Part shown: positions 1 through 7,570 of the stretch, one piece after another
How positions within the stretch are numbered: position 1 is the stretch's first letter
How the letters are laid out: each line of letters starts with the position of its first letter
Assembly: GCA_003511885.1 (NCBI GenBank)
Contig: DOIX01000267.1
Location: 54,368 to 71,837 of the forward strand
DNA length: 17,470 nt
Reading direction: 5' to 3'
Source of the DNA: Cyanobacteria bacterium UBA11153
GTDB lineage: Bacteria > Cyanobacteriota > Cyanobacteriia > Cyanobacteriales > Coleofasciculaceae
Program-made: the position numbers and the translations under genes
Notes under the pieces: generated by a model
Seen by the model: the letters and a program-made list of their open reading frames with translations, nothing else
The model's database searches: none
Told to the model about the DNA's origin: nothing

Positions 1-55
1 TAAGAGGGGGAACCGCTGTAATTCGGCTGATTACTCTAACCTCAAATTACTTAAC

Positions 56-151
56 TATAGCAGTCGCCAGGGCGGTTAGGACAAGGGGATGGCAGCCCCT
101 TGTTAAAACTTGCTAGCTTAGAAGGTCTTAACCGCTGTGGCGGTTGCTATA
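56..151. repeat. Nested inverted-repeat (MITE-like) element upstream of the PARG gene
   Basis: A 27-bp imperfect inverted repeat, 56-82 against 125-151, pairs with five mismatches; both outer ends read TATAGCA on their own strand. Inside it is a perfect 8-bp stem, ACAAGGGG (81-88) with CCCCTTGT (96-103). The element is about 96 bp, has no coding potential and ends only 20 bp before the next start codon, so it lies in that gene's leader or promoter. The string AACCGCTGT also occurs at 11-19 and 130-138, hinting that a second partial copy precedes the window. Calling it a non-autonomous mobile element is inference from its shape. Confidence 0.6.
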
Positions 152-171
152 TTTTATAACAGAGGAAAACA

Positions 172-1014
172 ATGAGAAAAATTGCGATCGCACAAGATAC
201 CATCAAAATCCTGGAAACAGGCTACTACTCTACCCCTGATGGGGAAAGAGTGGATATTAGCAAAGCCTTAGCATCCTGTCTAGATCAAACAATATGTTAC
301 AATCCGGAAACTCTCGCCACTATCGAAAATAACGTTATTGACAGCCAACCTCAATTCTCAAAGACTCAATTTGAAGTCAGGAATGAAACCACTCTTATGG
401 GAGGAGAAAGGATAGCACTAACCCAAAAGTTTAAAAAGATTGGCGTATTAAATTTTGCGTCTGCCAAAAATCCTGGCGGTGGATTTCTCAGGGGCACACA
501 AGCCCAAGAAGAAAGCCTAGCCCGAAGTTCCGCACTATACAAAAGCCTGTTAAAATGTCCCGAATACTACGAATTTCATCGCTCTCACAAATCCCTATTA
601 TACTCCGATCGCATCATCTACTCACCTAATTGTCCCGTTTTCAAAAACGATGATGGCACCCTACTAAAGACACCTTATCTTGTAGACTTTATCACCAGCC
701 CAGCCCCCAATGCTGGCGAAGTCTGGAGAAACCAACCTCAAGATATGGAAAAAATACCCGAAATTCTCTATAGTCGCGGAGCCAAATTATTGAGCTTGGC
801 TCTTTACCATGGTTGTGATGCCCTAGTTTTAGGAGCATGGGGATGTGGCGTATTTAGAAATCAGCCATCAACGGTTGCCCAAATGTTTGCCGATTTCCTC
901 TTGCCAAGTGGTGAATTTCATGGTAGATTTGAAATGATATTATTTTCTGTACTTGATTGGACGAAAGAAAACCGGATATTCACAGAATTTAATAGTCGAT
1001 TTTCAAACCAATAA
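172..1014 (+). CDS. Bacterial-type poly(ADP-ribose) glycohydrolase (TIGR02452/DUF2263 family)
   Basis: A 280-residue protein of the microbial PARG family, a macrodomain-like fold that hydrolyses ADP-ribose linkages. The family signature is visible: GGG at 102-104, seven residues, then QEE at 112-114, whose glutamates are the catalytic pair in characterised members. A second binding loop of macrodomain type, GAWGCGVFRN, lies at 221-230. The N-terminal ~80 residues match the accessory segment of this family. The ATG has a good ribosome binding site, AGAGGA at 161-166. No signal peptide or membrane segment, so it should be cytosolic. The next gene on the same strand, 95 bp on, is a NADAR protein, also an ADP-ribose enzyme, which supports a shared job in reversing ADP-ribosylation. 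The family is secure; the physiological substrate is not known from sequence. Confidence 0.9.
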   Translation: MRKIAIAQDTIKILETGYYSTPDGERVDISKALASCLDQTICYNPETLATIENNVIDSQPQFSKTQFEVRNETTLMGGERIALTQKFKKIGVLNFASAKNPGGGFLRGTQAQEESLARSSALYKSLLKCPEYYEFHRSHKSLLYSDRIIYSPNCPVFKNDDGTLLKTPYLVDFITSPAPNAGEVWRNQPQDMEKIPEILYSRGAKLLSLALYHGCDALVLGAWGCGVFRNQPSTVAQMFADFLLPSGEFHGRFEMILFSVLDWTKENRIFTEFNSRFSNQ

Positions 1015-1016
1015 CA

Positions 1017-1050
1017 AACCTTTGCGCCCTTTGCGCCTTCCTTTGCGTTA
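1017..1050. repeat. CTTTGCGCC-type short intergenic repeat
   Basis: Just after the PARG stop codon the sequence repeats CTTTGCGCC and close variants three times with a spacing of 9 to 12 bp. Repeats of this style are common between cyanobacterial genes. It fills part of the 95-bp spacer before the NADAR gene; no hairpin strong enough to call a terminator is present. Confidence 0.5.
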
Positions 1051-1109
1051 AAAATAAACCATCATCAATTAGCGACGCACTTTCCCCAAGCCCTCCTTGG
1101 ATAAAAATT

Positions 1110-1559
1110 ATGCCCATTTACTTTTACAGTACCAGAGGTGAATATGGTTGTTTTTCCAACTTTTCTCACCACGGATTTGAACTAGATGGTGATTGGTGGA
1201 TGACAAGCGAACATTATTTTCAAGCCCAAAAGTTTATTACCACTGATGCCGACTGGTTTGACAAAATCCGCACGGCAAAAAACCCTGGGATGGCGGCAAG
1301 AATGGGGAGGCAGCGCACTCACCCTTTGCGTAGCGATTGGGAAGAAGTTAAAGACTCAATTATGGAAAAAGGAGTATTGCGAAAATTTGAAACCCATACC
1401 GATATCCGCGAGATACTTTTAGGGACAGGCGATGAGTTACTTGTGGAAAATTCACCGATAGATTATTATTGGGGATGTGGTAAAGATGGTAGTGGGAAGA
1501 ATAAATTAGGGCAGATTTTAATGGCAGTGCGGGAGATATTGCGAATCGCTAATGGCTAA
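1110..1559 (+). CDS. NADAR family N-glycosidase / ADP-ribose hydrolase (YbiA, DUF1768)
   Basis: A 149-residue, single-domain NADAR protein. Family motifs appear in order: CFSNFS at 14-19, SEHYFQAQKF at 33-42, the W77 and VKDSIM (80-85) helix, KF at 92-93, WGCG at 121-124 and GKNKLGQILMAVR at 129-141. NADAR proteins cleave N-glycosidic bonds of ribosylated substrates; members have been shown to remove ADP-ribose from guanine in nucleic acids and to act as antitoxins to DarT-like transferases. Its partner upstream is a PARG, which fits a common ADP-ribose reversal role. No clear Shine-Dalgarno precedes the ATG, so coupling to the upstream transcript is possible. The last codons (A-N-G-stop) lie inside the first units of a CTAATGG heptamer array, so the natural C-terminus may have been altered by repeat growth. 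Family assignment is firm; partner toxin unseen. Confidence 0.9.
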   Translation: MPIYFYSTRGEYGCFSNFSHHGFELDGDWWMTSEHYFQAQKFITTDADWFDKIRTAKNPGMAARMGRQRTHPLRSDWEEVKDSIMEKGVLRKFETHTDIREILLGTGDELLVENSPIDYYWGCGKDGSGKNKLGQILMAVREILRIANG

Positions 1560-1590
1560 TGGCTAATGGCTAATGGCTAATGGCTAATTG
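1549..1590. repeat. Heptanucleotide tandem array (STRR), CTAATGG x5 plus one variant
   Basis: Five perfect copies of CTAATGG run from 1549 to 1583, followed by CTAATTG. The array starts within the last codons of the NADAR gene and includes its TAA stop. The same two heptamers, in the opposite orientation, form the array at 7514-7555. Short tandemly repeated repetitive heptamers of this kind are well known in filamentous cyanobacteria. Confidence 0.9.
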
Positions 1591-1721
1591 TGCGCTTAGA
1601 CAATCTCGTTTGTAAATTCCTTAGTAAACTGCTAATATGTATGAAAAATAAAAAATATTCGTCGTTACTGTAAGCTTTGGGAGCCAGAATATATTAGACG
1701 ATAGAACAAGATGCAGATACC

Positions 1722-2300
1722 ATGCCCCTATTACTAAATAAAACCACGGATCAACGGATTGTTCATCATGGCACATGGGAACAGTTCAAATTAATTCAAA
1801 AGGGCTTTGACGATTCTCCTGGAGTGCGACTATTTTACTCTGAGGGAACAATCGAGATTATCATGCCGGGAGAATACCACGAAACTTTTGCTCATATCAT
1901 CGGTTACTTAATAACTACATTTCTAGTCGAAGAGGGAATCTTCTTCAAACCTACAGGGGCGATGACTCAGGAAAAACCAGGAGTTGTTTCTGCTCAAGCA
2001 GATCAATCTTACTGTATAGAGAGTGCGAAGCCGATTCCAGATTTAGCGATTGAAGTCATTTTTACTAGTGGAAGCATCAGCAAATTAGAACGCTATAAAG
2101 CTTTGGGTGTTCCAGAAGTTTGGTTTTGGGAAGATGGAGTACTGAATTTATATCATCTCCGAGATGGTAACTATGAAAAAATTGAGCGCAGCCAGCTACC
2201 TGGACTTAGTAACCTGGATTTGGATTTGCTCAGACGCTGCATTTTGATGGCAGAAACCGATTCTGGAGAAGCGATTAAAATGTTCCGGAGAGAAATGTAA
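1722..2300 (+). CDS. Uma2 family endonuclease-like protein (DUF820, PD-(D/E)XK fold)
   Basis: A 192-residue member of the Uma2 family, greatly expanded in cyanobacteria and predicted to have a restriction-endonuclease-like fold. Visible core: ADQSYCI at 92-98 (first acidic position D94), PDLAIEV at 106-112 with the active-site E111, K121, and the typical helix-strand segment RYKALGVPEVWFW at 124-136. The N-terminal part, including RLFYSEGTIEIIMPGEYHE at 36-54, is also standard, so the protein looks complete. Biochemical role is poorly defined for the whole family. The gene stands alone and converges on rsmI with only 12 bp between the stop codons and no visible terminator. A damaged relative lies at 14338-14466 on the other strand. 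Confidence 0.88.
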   Translation: MPLLLNKTTDQRIVHHGTWEQFKLIQKGFDDSPGVRLFYSEGTIEIIMPGEYHETFAHIIGYLITTFLVEEGIFFKPTGAMTQEKPGVVSAQADQSYCIESAKPIPDLAIEVIFTSGSISKLERYKALGVPEVWFWEDGVLNLYHLRDGNYEKIERSQLPGLSNLDLDLLRRCILMAETDSGEAIKMFRREM

Positions 2301-2312
2301 AAGCAGTTATTA

Positions 2313-3182
2313 TCAGTGCGAGTTGGCGATGTTTTCTACTTCTGCTTGAGATGGTGCGGGTAATGATAATGCTAGCTGATAAAGCTTGCGCCGGGAAATT
2401 TTTGTCATTTGGGCTAGTTGTCGGGATGCTTGACTGCGGGATATGCCTTGGAGCATGATTGCCATTAATTCTTCTTTGAGGGTGTCTTCTGAGAGGATGG
2501 GTGCGTCTGATACTTCGCCTGCCACAACGAGGGTAAATTCCCCTTTGGGTTCTTTTGTTTGATAATATGCGATCGCATCCTTTAGATTACCCCGCCAAAA
2601 CTCTTCATATACTTTGGTTAGCTCTCTGCCCAGCACAATCTGACGATAAGCGCCGAAGCTATTGGCTAAGTCTTGCAAGGTTTGCCGCAGGTGGTGGGGC
2701 GATTCGTAAAAAATTAAGGTTCTCGATTCTCCTGCTAGAAATTCTAATCTATTTTGCCTCTCTTGAGCGCTATTGGGCAAAAATCCTTCAAATACAAATT
2801 TATCTGTGGGTAATCCTGATGCACTTAATGCCGTAATTACTGCTGTTGCCCCCGGTATTGGCACTACGGTTATTTTTGCTTCAATACAAGCTTTGATTAA
2901 CTCGTAACCGGGATCGGAAATTCCCGGCATTCCTGCATCTGTGACTAGTGCGATTGCTTTTCCTTCTGTTAGTATACTTAATAATTCTGGTAATCTTTCG
3001 ACTCGGTTGTGTTGGTGGTAGCTTATTTGGGGGGTTTTGATTTGGAAATATTCTAATAGTTTTCCGGTATGGCGGGTATCTTCTGCGGCAATGATATCAA
3101 CTGATTGTAAGGTTTTGATGGCGCGGAAGGTGATGTCTTCTAAGTTGCCAATTGGTGTGCCTACGATATAAAGGGTTGTCAT
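2313..3182 (-). CDS. rsmI: 16S rRNA (cytidine(1402)-2'-O)-methyltransferase RsmI
   Basis: A 289-residue SAM-dependent methyltransferase of the tetrapyrrole-methylase fold, matching RsmI, which 2'-O-methylates C1402 in the decoding centre of 16S rRNA. Hallmarks: TPIGNLEDIT at 9-18 at the N-terminus, AEDTR at 33-37, VTDAGMPGISDPG at 80-92, VPIPGATAVITALSASGLP at 107-125 and FYESPHHL at 158-165. Length is normal for the family and the C-terminal small helical domain is present. The ATG lies 3 bp after the stop codon of the upstream helical-repeat gene and has no recognisable Shine-Dalgarno, so it is probably translated by coupling from that transcript. Acts in the cytosol. Assignment is very secure. 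Confidence 0.96.
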   Translation of the reverse strand: MTTLYIVGTPIGNLEDITFRAIKTLQSVDIIAAEDTRHTGKLLEYFQIKTPQISYHQHNRVERLPELLSILTEGKAIALVTDAGMPGISDPGYELIKACIEAKITVVPIPGATAVITALSASGLPTDKFVFEGFLPNSAQERQNRLEFLAGESRTLIFYESPHHLRQTLQDLANSFGAYRQIVLGRELTKVYEEFWRGNLKDAIAYYQTKEPKGEFTLVVAGEVSDAPILSEDTLKEELMAIMLQGISRSQASRQLAQMTKISRRKLYQLALSLPAPSQAEVENIANSH

Positions 3183-3185
3183 TTT

Positions 3186-5264
3186 TTATTTGGTTAGGTT
3201 AATAAATTGTTCTGCTATGGGTATTAATAATAATACTCTATTTTGGGTATTGGTGATAGTGTTGGCTTTGGTTAAGGCTTGGGTGAGGATTTCTCCTGAT
3301 TTAGTTTTTTCATTGGCATCGGCATAAATATTGGATAGTTTGGTTAATGTTTCTACTAATTTGGGAGTATCGGCTAAATCATCGCTAATTTGGATAGTAT
3401 CGAGTAATTTGATGGCATCATCATATTTTTCGTCTTGGTTATAAGCTTTAGCCATATCAAGTAATAGGGATATTTTGTTGGTTGAGATGGGAATATAATT
3501 GATTACATTCAATGCTTTGTCGTATTGTTTTTTATATATGTATTTGGAGGCAATATAGTTTAAGGCATCCAATCTTATCTCAGGTTCCCGAATAGCATTA
3601 ACAATTTCTATGGCGCGATTATCTTGTTCTTTTTCCACATATTCATTGAGGATAAAAATCAAGGCTTGGATTTTGTTTGCGGGTTTCTTAATTTGATTGG
3701 CAGCTTCTACAGCCTTGTCTAATTCTCCTGCTTCAACATAGTTATAAATATAGGCAATTCTGGTATATTCTAAAAGATATTCTTTGTCTTCTTCGTAATT
3801 AAGATTATCAATGAATTCTAATGCTTGGTTGTATCCATCATTTGTGGCATATCCTACGATAATTGCTAATAAAGCTGGATATCTATCTTCTGAGTTTTCT
3901 AAAGTATTAACTAACTGAATAGCTTTTTCGTATTCTCCATTTGTAGCATATTCGCTAGCGATAGAACTTAAAAAATATGCTTTAGAAGGCAATTCGTCGT
4001 CATTGAATTTACTTGTATTTACCAATGTTTCTGCTTGTGATAGCAATAATATAGATTTGTTTTTATCTCCAATTTCTCTGTATTGCCGTGCCAGCTCCAG
4101 TATATGCTGAATTCTGTTATATGGATTGTCATATTTACCAATTAATGATTCGCTTTTTGCTATTATTTCTAAAGCTTTGTCTTTGTTTCCTACTTGGCTA
4201 TACAAATTAGCAATTCTGCTGAATATAGAGATGTTATTTACATCAATAGTTAAATTCTGAATAATCGGCTGTATTTGAGATAATACTACTGGTATTTGAT
4301 CTTTTTGATCTTGAATCCAAGCTACTTCTCCAATCTTTAATAGCAAAGAAAGTTTTTCAGACAAACCATCGATTTGATTGACTATATTTAACGCTTGATC
4401 GTATTTATCTGCGTAAGCAAAAGAATCTGCTATACTTCGTAAAGTAGATGTTTTATAGTCTGGCTCTTTAATTTGATTAATAATGGCAAGGGCTTGGTTG
4501 TATTTTTGATCGTTAGCGTAGATGTTAAATAGAGTGTACAATACTATATCGCTAGGATTAGCAAGAGCTTGAAAGCGAGAGTCAGATATGCCAATTTCTT
4601 GATACTGAAATAAAATTTGAGCTAATAAGTCTTCATTTGAGAAAGAATCCTCAGATTCACCTCTTTGCACTAGATAAAAAGTTTGAGCTAATACATCCAA
4701 GGCTGCTTTTTTGTTACCAGATACAGCGTAGTTAGTAGCAATATTGAGGAGGAGATATGCTTTGGTCTTTTTATTTTGAATATTTTCGGCAATTTTTACT
4801 GCTTGGTTGTAGTCGTTGTTGCTTAAATATTGCTCGGCAATAGTCTGGAATGCGTAGTCTTTAGCATCTATGTTTGGTAAATTTTTAGCTATGGCTAAGG
4901 CACGTTGTAATTCTCCTGATATTCCATATTCGACTATGACATTGTGCCATAAGCGAGATTTAATTTCTTGGCTAGATATCCTGTTGATTACACCATCAAT
5001 TTTATTGTATTCACCTGTGGCAATATAGATTCTAATTACTTTCCTTAAAAGTTCATGTTTACTGTAGTTTTCATCCTCAAGTTGATTGGCTGCTTCGAGA
5101 ATTTGGGGGACGATGGATAGGGCTTGTGCTTTATAATCAATTTGATATTTTTGGGTTATGGTTGATTGGGCGACAGCGGTATTTGCGGCAGTAATAATAT
5201 TGATGTTACTGAGGGATAAAATTAAGCTTAAGCAAGCGATAGTAGTAGATTGAGATGATTTCAT
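3186..5264 (-). CDS. Exported helical-repeat (TPR-like) protein, paralogue 1
   Basis: A 692-residue protein with an N-terminal signal peptide (hydrophobic stretch about 7-27, likely cut after AVA near residue 32) followed almost entirely by degenerate TPR-like helix pairs of about 34 residues. The recurring pattern is YDKAL.I.N.I, a short linker, then K..LL..IA..Y. It is collinear with the gene immediately upstream over its whole length and shares the landmark SDSRF.AL.NP.D, so the two are a tandem duplication that has since diverged. No enzymatic motif is seen. Such proteins usually serve as scaffolds; the signal peptide points to the periplasm or outer-membrane side. It is followed 3 bp later by rsmI. 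No good Shine-Dalgarno precedes the start; an 89-bp spacer with short repeats separates it from its paralogue. Function unknown. Confidence 0.85.
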   Translation of the reverse strand: MKSSQSTTIACLSLILSLSNINIITAANTAVAQSTITQKYQIDYKAQALSIVPQILEAANQLEDENYSKHELLRKVIRIYIATGEYNKIDGVINRISSQEIKSRLWHNVIVEYGISGELQRALAIAKNLPNIDAKDYAFQTIAEQYLSNNDYNQAVKIAENIQNKKTKAYLLLNIATNYAVSGNKKAALDVLAQTFYLVQRGESEDSFSNEDLLAQILFQYQEIGISDSRFQALANPSDIVLYTLFNIYANDQKYNQALAIINQIKEPDYKTSTLRSIADSFAYADKYDQALNIVNQIDGLSEKLSLLLKIGEVAWIQDQKDQIPVVLSQIQPIIQNLTIDVNNISIFSRIANLYSQVGNKDKALEIIAKSESLIGKYDNPYNRIQHILELARQYREIGDKNKSILLLSQAETLVNTSKFNDDELPSKAYFLSSIASEYATNGEYEKAIQLVNTLENSEDRYPALLAIIVGYATNDGYNQALEFIDNLNYEEDKEYLLEYTRIAYIYNYVEAGELDKAVEAANQIKKPANKIQALIFILNEYVEKEQDNRAIEIVNAIREPEIRLDALNYIASKYIYKKQYDKALNVINYIPISTNKISLLLDMAKAYNQDEKYDDAIKLLDTIQISDDLADTPKLVETLTKLSNIYADANEKTKSGEILTQALTKANTITNTQNRVLLLIPIAEQFINLTK

Positions 5265-5289
5265 TGAGTAAATTATTTCGGAATTTTTT

Positions 5290-5336
5290 TTTACGCAGAG
5301 GGCGCAGAGGTTACCGCAGAGGTGCGCGGAGGTTTG
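5290..5336. repeat. CGCAGAGG-type short repeat between the tandem paralogues
   Basis: The spacer between the two large helical-repeat genes contains four spaced copies of GCAGAGG or close variants (from about 5293 to 5332). This G+C-rich string is a widespread type of intergenic cyanobacterial repeat and has no coding role. On the gene strand it reads as CCTCTGCG units and is followed by a run of A residues; it does not form an obvious terminator. Confidence 0.55.
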
Positions 5337-5353
5337 GGTGAGATTTTGGTTTT

Positions 5354-7438
5354 TTATTTGGATATTTCGATATATTGCTCGGCTATTCTGGATAGGGCAT
5401 ATCCTTTGTCTGGGGAGTTGGGAATTTGGTTGCTTATCTGGATGGCTTTGGCGAGGATTTCGGCTGTTTTTTGTTTGGCATTGGCTTGGGTGTATGTACT
5501 GGCTATATTGGTTAAGATTGATAGGGTTTGGGTTGGTTCGTTTGTGTTAATGTTGTTGATGTCGATGGTATTGAGGAGTTTGATGGCTTCGTTAGGTTTT
5601 TCGTTGTAGGCGTAGGTGCTGGCAATACTAATTATTGCTGATATTTTGGCTGGTTGGTCGGTAATCGTATTGGCTAATTCTATGGCTTTGTCATATTTTT
5701 CGCTGTTGCTGTAGAGGAAGATGATATAGTTTATTCCGTCTATTCTATCTTGGGGGTTGGGTATGGTGTTGATGATTTGGAGGGCTTGGGCGTATTCTTC
5801 TTTTTCTATGTAGCTATAGGCAATCATATTTAAGGCGTTTGTTTTGAAGTCGATTTCGGTAATTTTGTTGGCTTCTTGAATGGCTTTGTCGTATTGTCCT
5901 TTTTCGACTAAGCTGGAAATATATGTTGTGGTGACTAGGTTTCTAGCTATTGTTCTTAATTCTTCACTTTTGATTTTTTTGACTGTTTCTATGGCGCGGT
6001 TGTATTGCCCATTCATTGCGTATTCTACGGCAATGTCATATAAGCCTTGATCTCTTTCTTCAGGATTTTCTATACTATTTATTACGGTTAGAGCTTGTTC
6101 ATCTTGACCGTTTTTGATATACTGTCTGGCAATTGAAGATAGCCACAAAGATTTGATATATGGATCTTCGCTAAAGTTTATGGTTTTAATTAAGTCTAAG
6201 ATTTGAGGTAATATGGCAAGTTGTTGGTCTTTTTCACCAATTTCCTGATATTGGGCTGCCATATCCAGTAATGTTTGGATTTGCTCGGATTTGTCTTCAA
6301 TACTTTTGACTAGATTTAAGCTTTCTGATAGATATGCTAATGCTTCCTCCTTTTGCCCCATCTGCCTGTAGGAAGTCGCCATACTGGTGAAGATATATAC
6401 TTTGCTTTTATCTTCCAGTTGGGTAGTTTTGATTATTTCTTTAACTTCCGATAACATTGCTTTGGCTTCTTCTTTTTTATCTCCATTCCAAGCGATATCG
6501 GCGATGTTGATTAATCCATATATTTTGATGGTTTTGTCTTCTATTTGATTGACAATTTCTCTGGCTTTTTGGTATTTACCATTTCCGGCTGCATAACCAC
6601 TAATTTCTCTTAAGGCACTGGCTTTGGTTTCTCTTGATTGGATGCGGTTGGCAATGGCGATGGCTTTGTCGTATTCTTCCATCCCAGCGTAAGATGGAAT
6701 CATGTTAACTAAAACATCATCGCCGGGATTATTCAGGGCATTGAAGCGGGAGTCTGATTGTCCAATTTTTTCATACGCGAGGGCAATCTCGGCGATGAAA
6801 TATGGTTTTTCTGTGGTTTCCTCTGAAGTCATGCTTTGGGCAACGGGCAGGGCTGATGCTAGTAAATCTAATGCTTTCTTTTTTTGCCCTGATTCAGCTG
6901 CTTTAGTGGCGATGTTGGTGAGGAGGGAAACTTTAATATTTTTATTCTTAGCTCCATTAGCGATAGCTGCGGCTTTGTCGTATTCGCCTTCGTTTATATA
7001 TGCTTCGGCAATGGCACTAAATACCCAAGGTTGGTCGTCCTGATTTATAATAGCTTTGGCTGTTTGAGTGGCTCTTTCTAATTGGTTGAATTCAATATAT
7101 TGACTGACGATACTACCCAAAAGTCCGCTTTTTATTTGTTCGTCTTTTATGCTGTTAACTAAAGGTAAAACTTTATCGTATTCTCCGCTAGCAATATAGA
7201 CTCGCGTTACGGATTGCAGCAGGCTTGTTTTGGTGTATTCGTCTTCTTCTTTATTCGCTGCTTCGATAATTTGAGGTACTATGGCTAGGGCTTGTTTTTT
7301 GTAATCTCCTTGGGTTTGGGTTTGTTGAGATATGATACTTGGGACATTTGAGGGATTTGCCCAAGCCATCATGCCAGTATTACCTAATAATAAAGCTAAA
7401 TTGAGGCTGCTTACTAGATAAATTGATAGTTTTTTCAT
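5354..7438 (-). CDS. Exported helical-repeat (TPR-like) protein, paralogue 2
   Basis: Read from the ATG at 7438 this is a 694-residue protein with a signal peptide (MKKLSIYLVSSLNLALL, likely cut after AWA near residue 28). The frame is open for 30 more codons upstream to an ATG at 7528, but those codons come from heptamer repeats (PILYSLFSILYS pattern), and the paralogue next door starts with its signal peptide, so the shorter start is preferred. The body is a chain of TPR-like helix pairs with the pattern YDKAI.....I....K...L..IA..Y. It contains GQSDSRFNALNNPGD, equivalent to a landmark in paralogue 1. No catalytic motif is visible. The leader is made of two different heptamer arrays, and nfi lies upstream, so it may be co-transcribed with nfi or have its own promoter. 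Probably a periplasmic scaffold; function unknown. Confidence 0.85.
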   Translation of the reverse strand: MKKLSIYLVSSLNLALLLGNTGMMAWANPSNVPSIISQQTQTQGDYKKQALAIVPQIIEAANKEEDEYTKTSLLQSVTRVYIASGEYDKVLPLVNSIKDEQIKSGLLGSIVSQYIEFNQLERATQTAKAIINQDDQPWVFSAIAEAYINEGEYDKAAAIANGAKNKNIKVSLLTNIATKAAESGQKKKALDLLASALPVAQSMTSEETTEKPYFIAEIALAYEKIGQSDSRFNALNNPGDDVLVNMIPSYAGMEEYDKAIAIANRIQSRETKASALREISGYAAGNGKYQKAREIVNQIEDKTIKIYGLINIADIAWNGDKKEEAKAMLSEVKEIIKTTQLEDKSKVYIFTSMATSYRQMGQKEEALAYLSESLNLVKSIEDKSEQIQTLLDMAAQYQEIGEKDQQLAILPQILDLIKTINFSEDPYIKSLWLSSIARQYIKNGQDEQALTVINSIENPEERDQGLYDIAVEYAMNGQYNRAIETVKKIKSEELRTIARNLVTTTYISSLVEKGQYDKAIQEANKITEIDFKTNALNMIAYSYIEKEEYAQALQIINTIPNPQDRIDGINYIIFLYSNSEKYDKAIELANTITDQPAKISAIISIASTYAYNEKPNEAIKLLNTIDINNINTNEPTQTLSILTNIASTYTQANAKQKTAEILAKAIQISNQIPNSPDKGYALSRIAEQYIEISK

Positions 7439-7442
7439 TTTT

Positions 7443-7498
7443 GAATAGGGAATAGGGATTAGGGAATAGAGAATAGAGAATAGAGAATAGAGAATAGG
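7443..7498. repeat. Heptanucleotide tandem array (STRR), GAATAGR x8
   Basis: Eight adjacent heptamers run from 7443 to 7498: GAATAGG twice, GATTAGG once, GAATAGA four times, GAATAGG once. The array forms the untranslated leader directly before the preferred start codon of paralogue 2 (7438). On the gene strand it is a pyrimidine-rich run of ATTCYCT-like units. It belongs to a different heptamer family from the array 15 bp away. Confidence 0.9.
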
Positions 7499-7513
7499 GA
7501 GCAAAAAACATCT

Positions 7514-7555
7514 ATTAGCAATTAGCAATTAGCAATTAGCCATTAGCCATTAGCC
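7514..7555. repeat. Heptanucleotide tandem array (STRR), ATTAGCA x3 and ATTAGCC x3
   Basis: Six adjacent heptamers, three ATTAGCA and three ATTAGCC, occupy 7514-7555. On the minus strand they are the same CTAATGG and CTAATTG units seen at 1549-1590. The array starts 15 bp beyond the nfi stop codon, and the stop codon itself lies in a matching AATGGCTAA string. Confidence 0.9.
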
Positions 7556-7570
7556 ACCATCAACTATAAA

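Noticed and set aside
2301..2312. Terminator between the convergent Uma2 and rsmI genes
   Set aside because: Only 12 bp separate the stop codons and no stem-loop with a U run is visible.
5322..5609. Plus-strand open frames opposite the end of exported repeat protein paralogue 2
   Set aside because: They lie antisense to a well-supported coding frame, begin in repeat DNA and have biased, low-complexity Trp/Leu composition.
7439..7528. Longer start for paralogue 2
   Set aside because: The extra 30 residues are translated heptamer repeats and would displace the signal peptide; the paralogue begins at its signal peptide.
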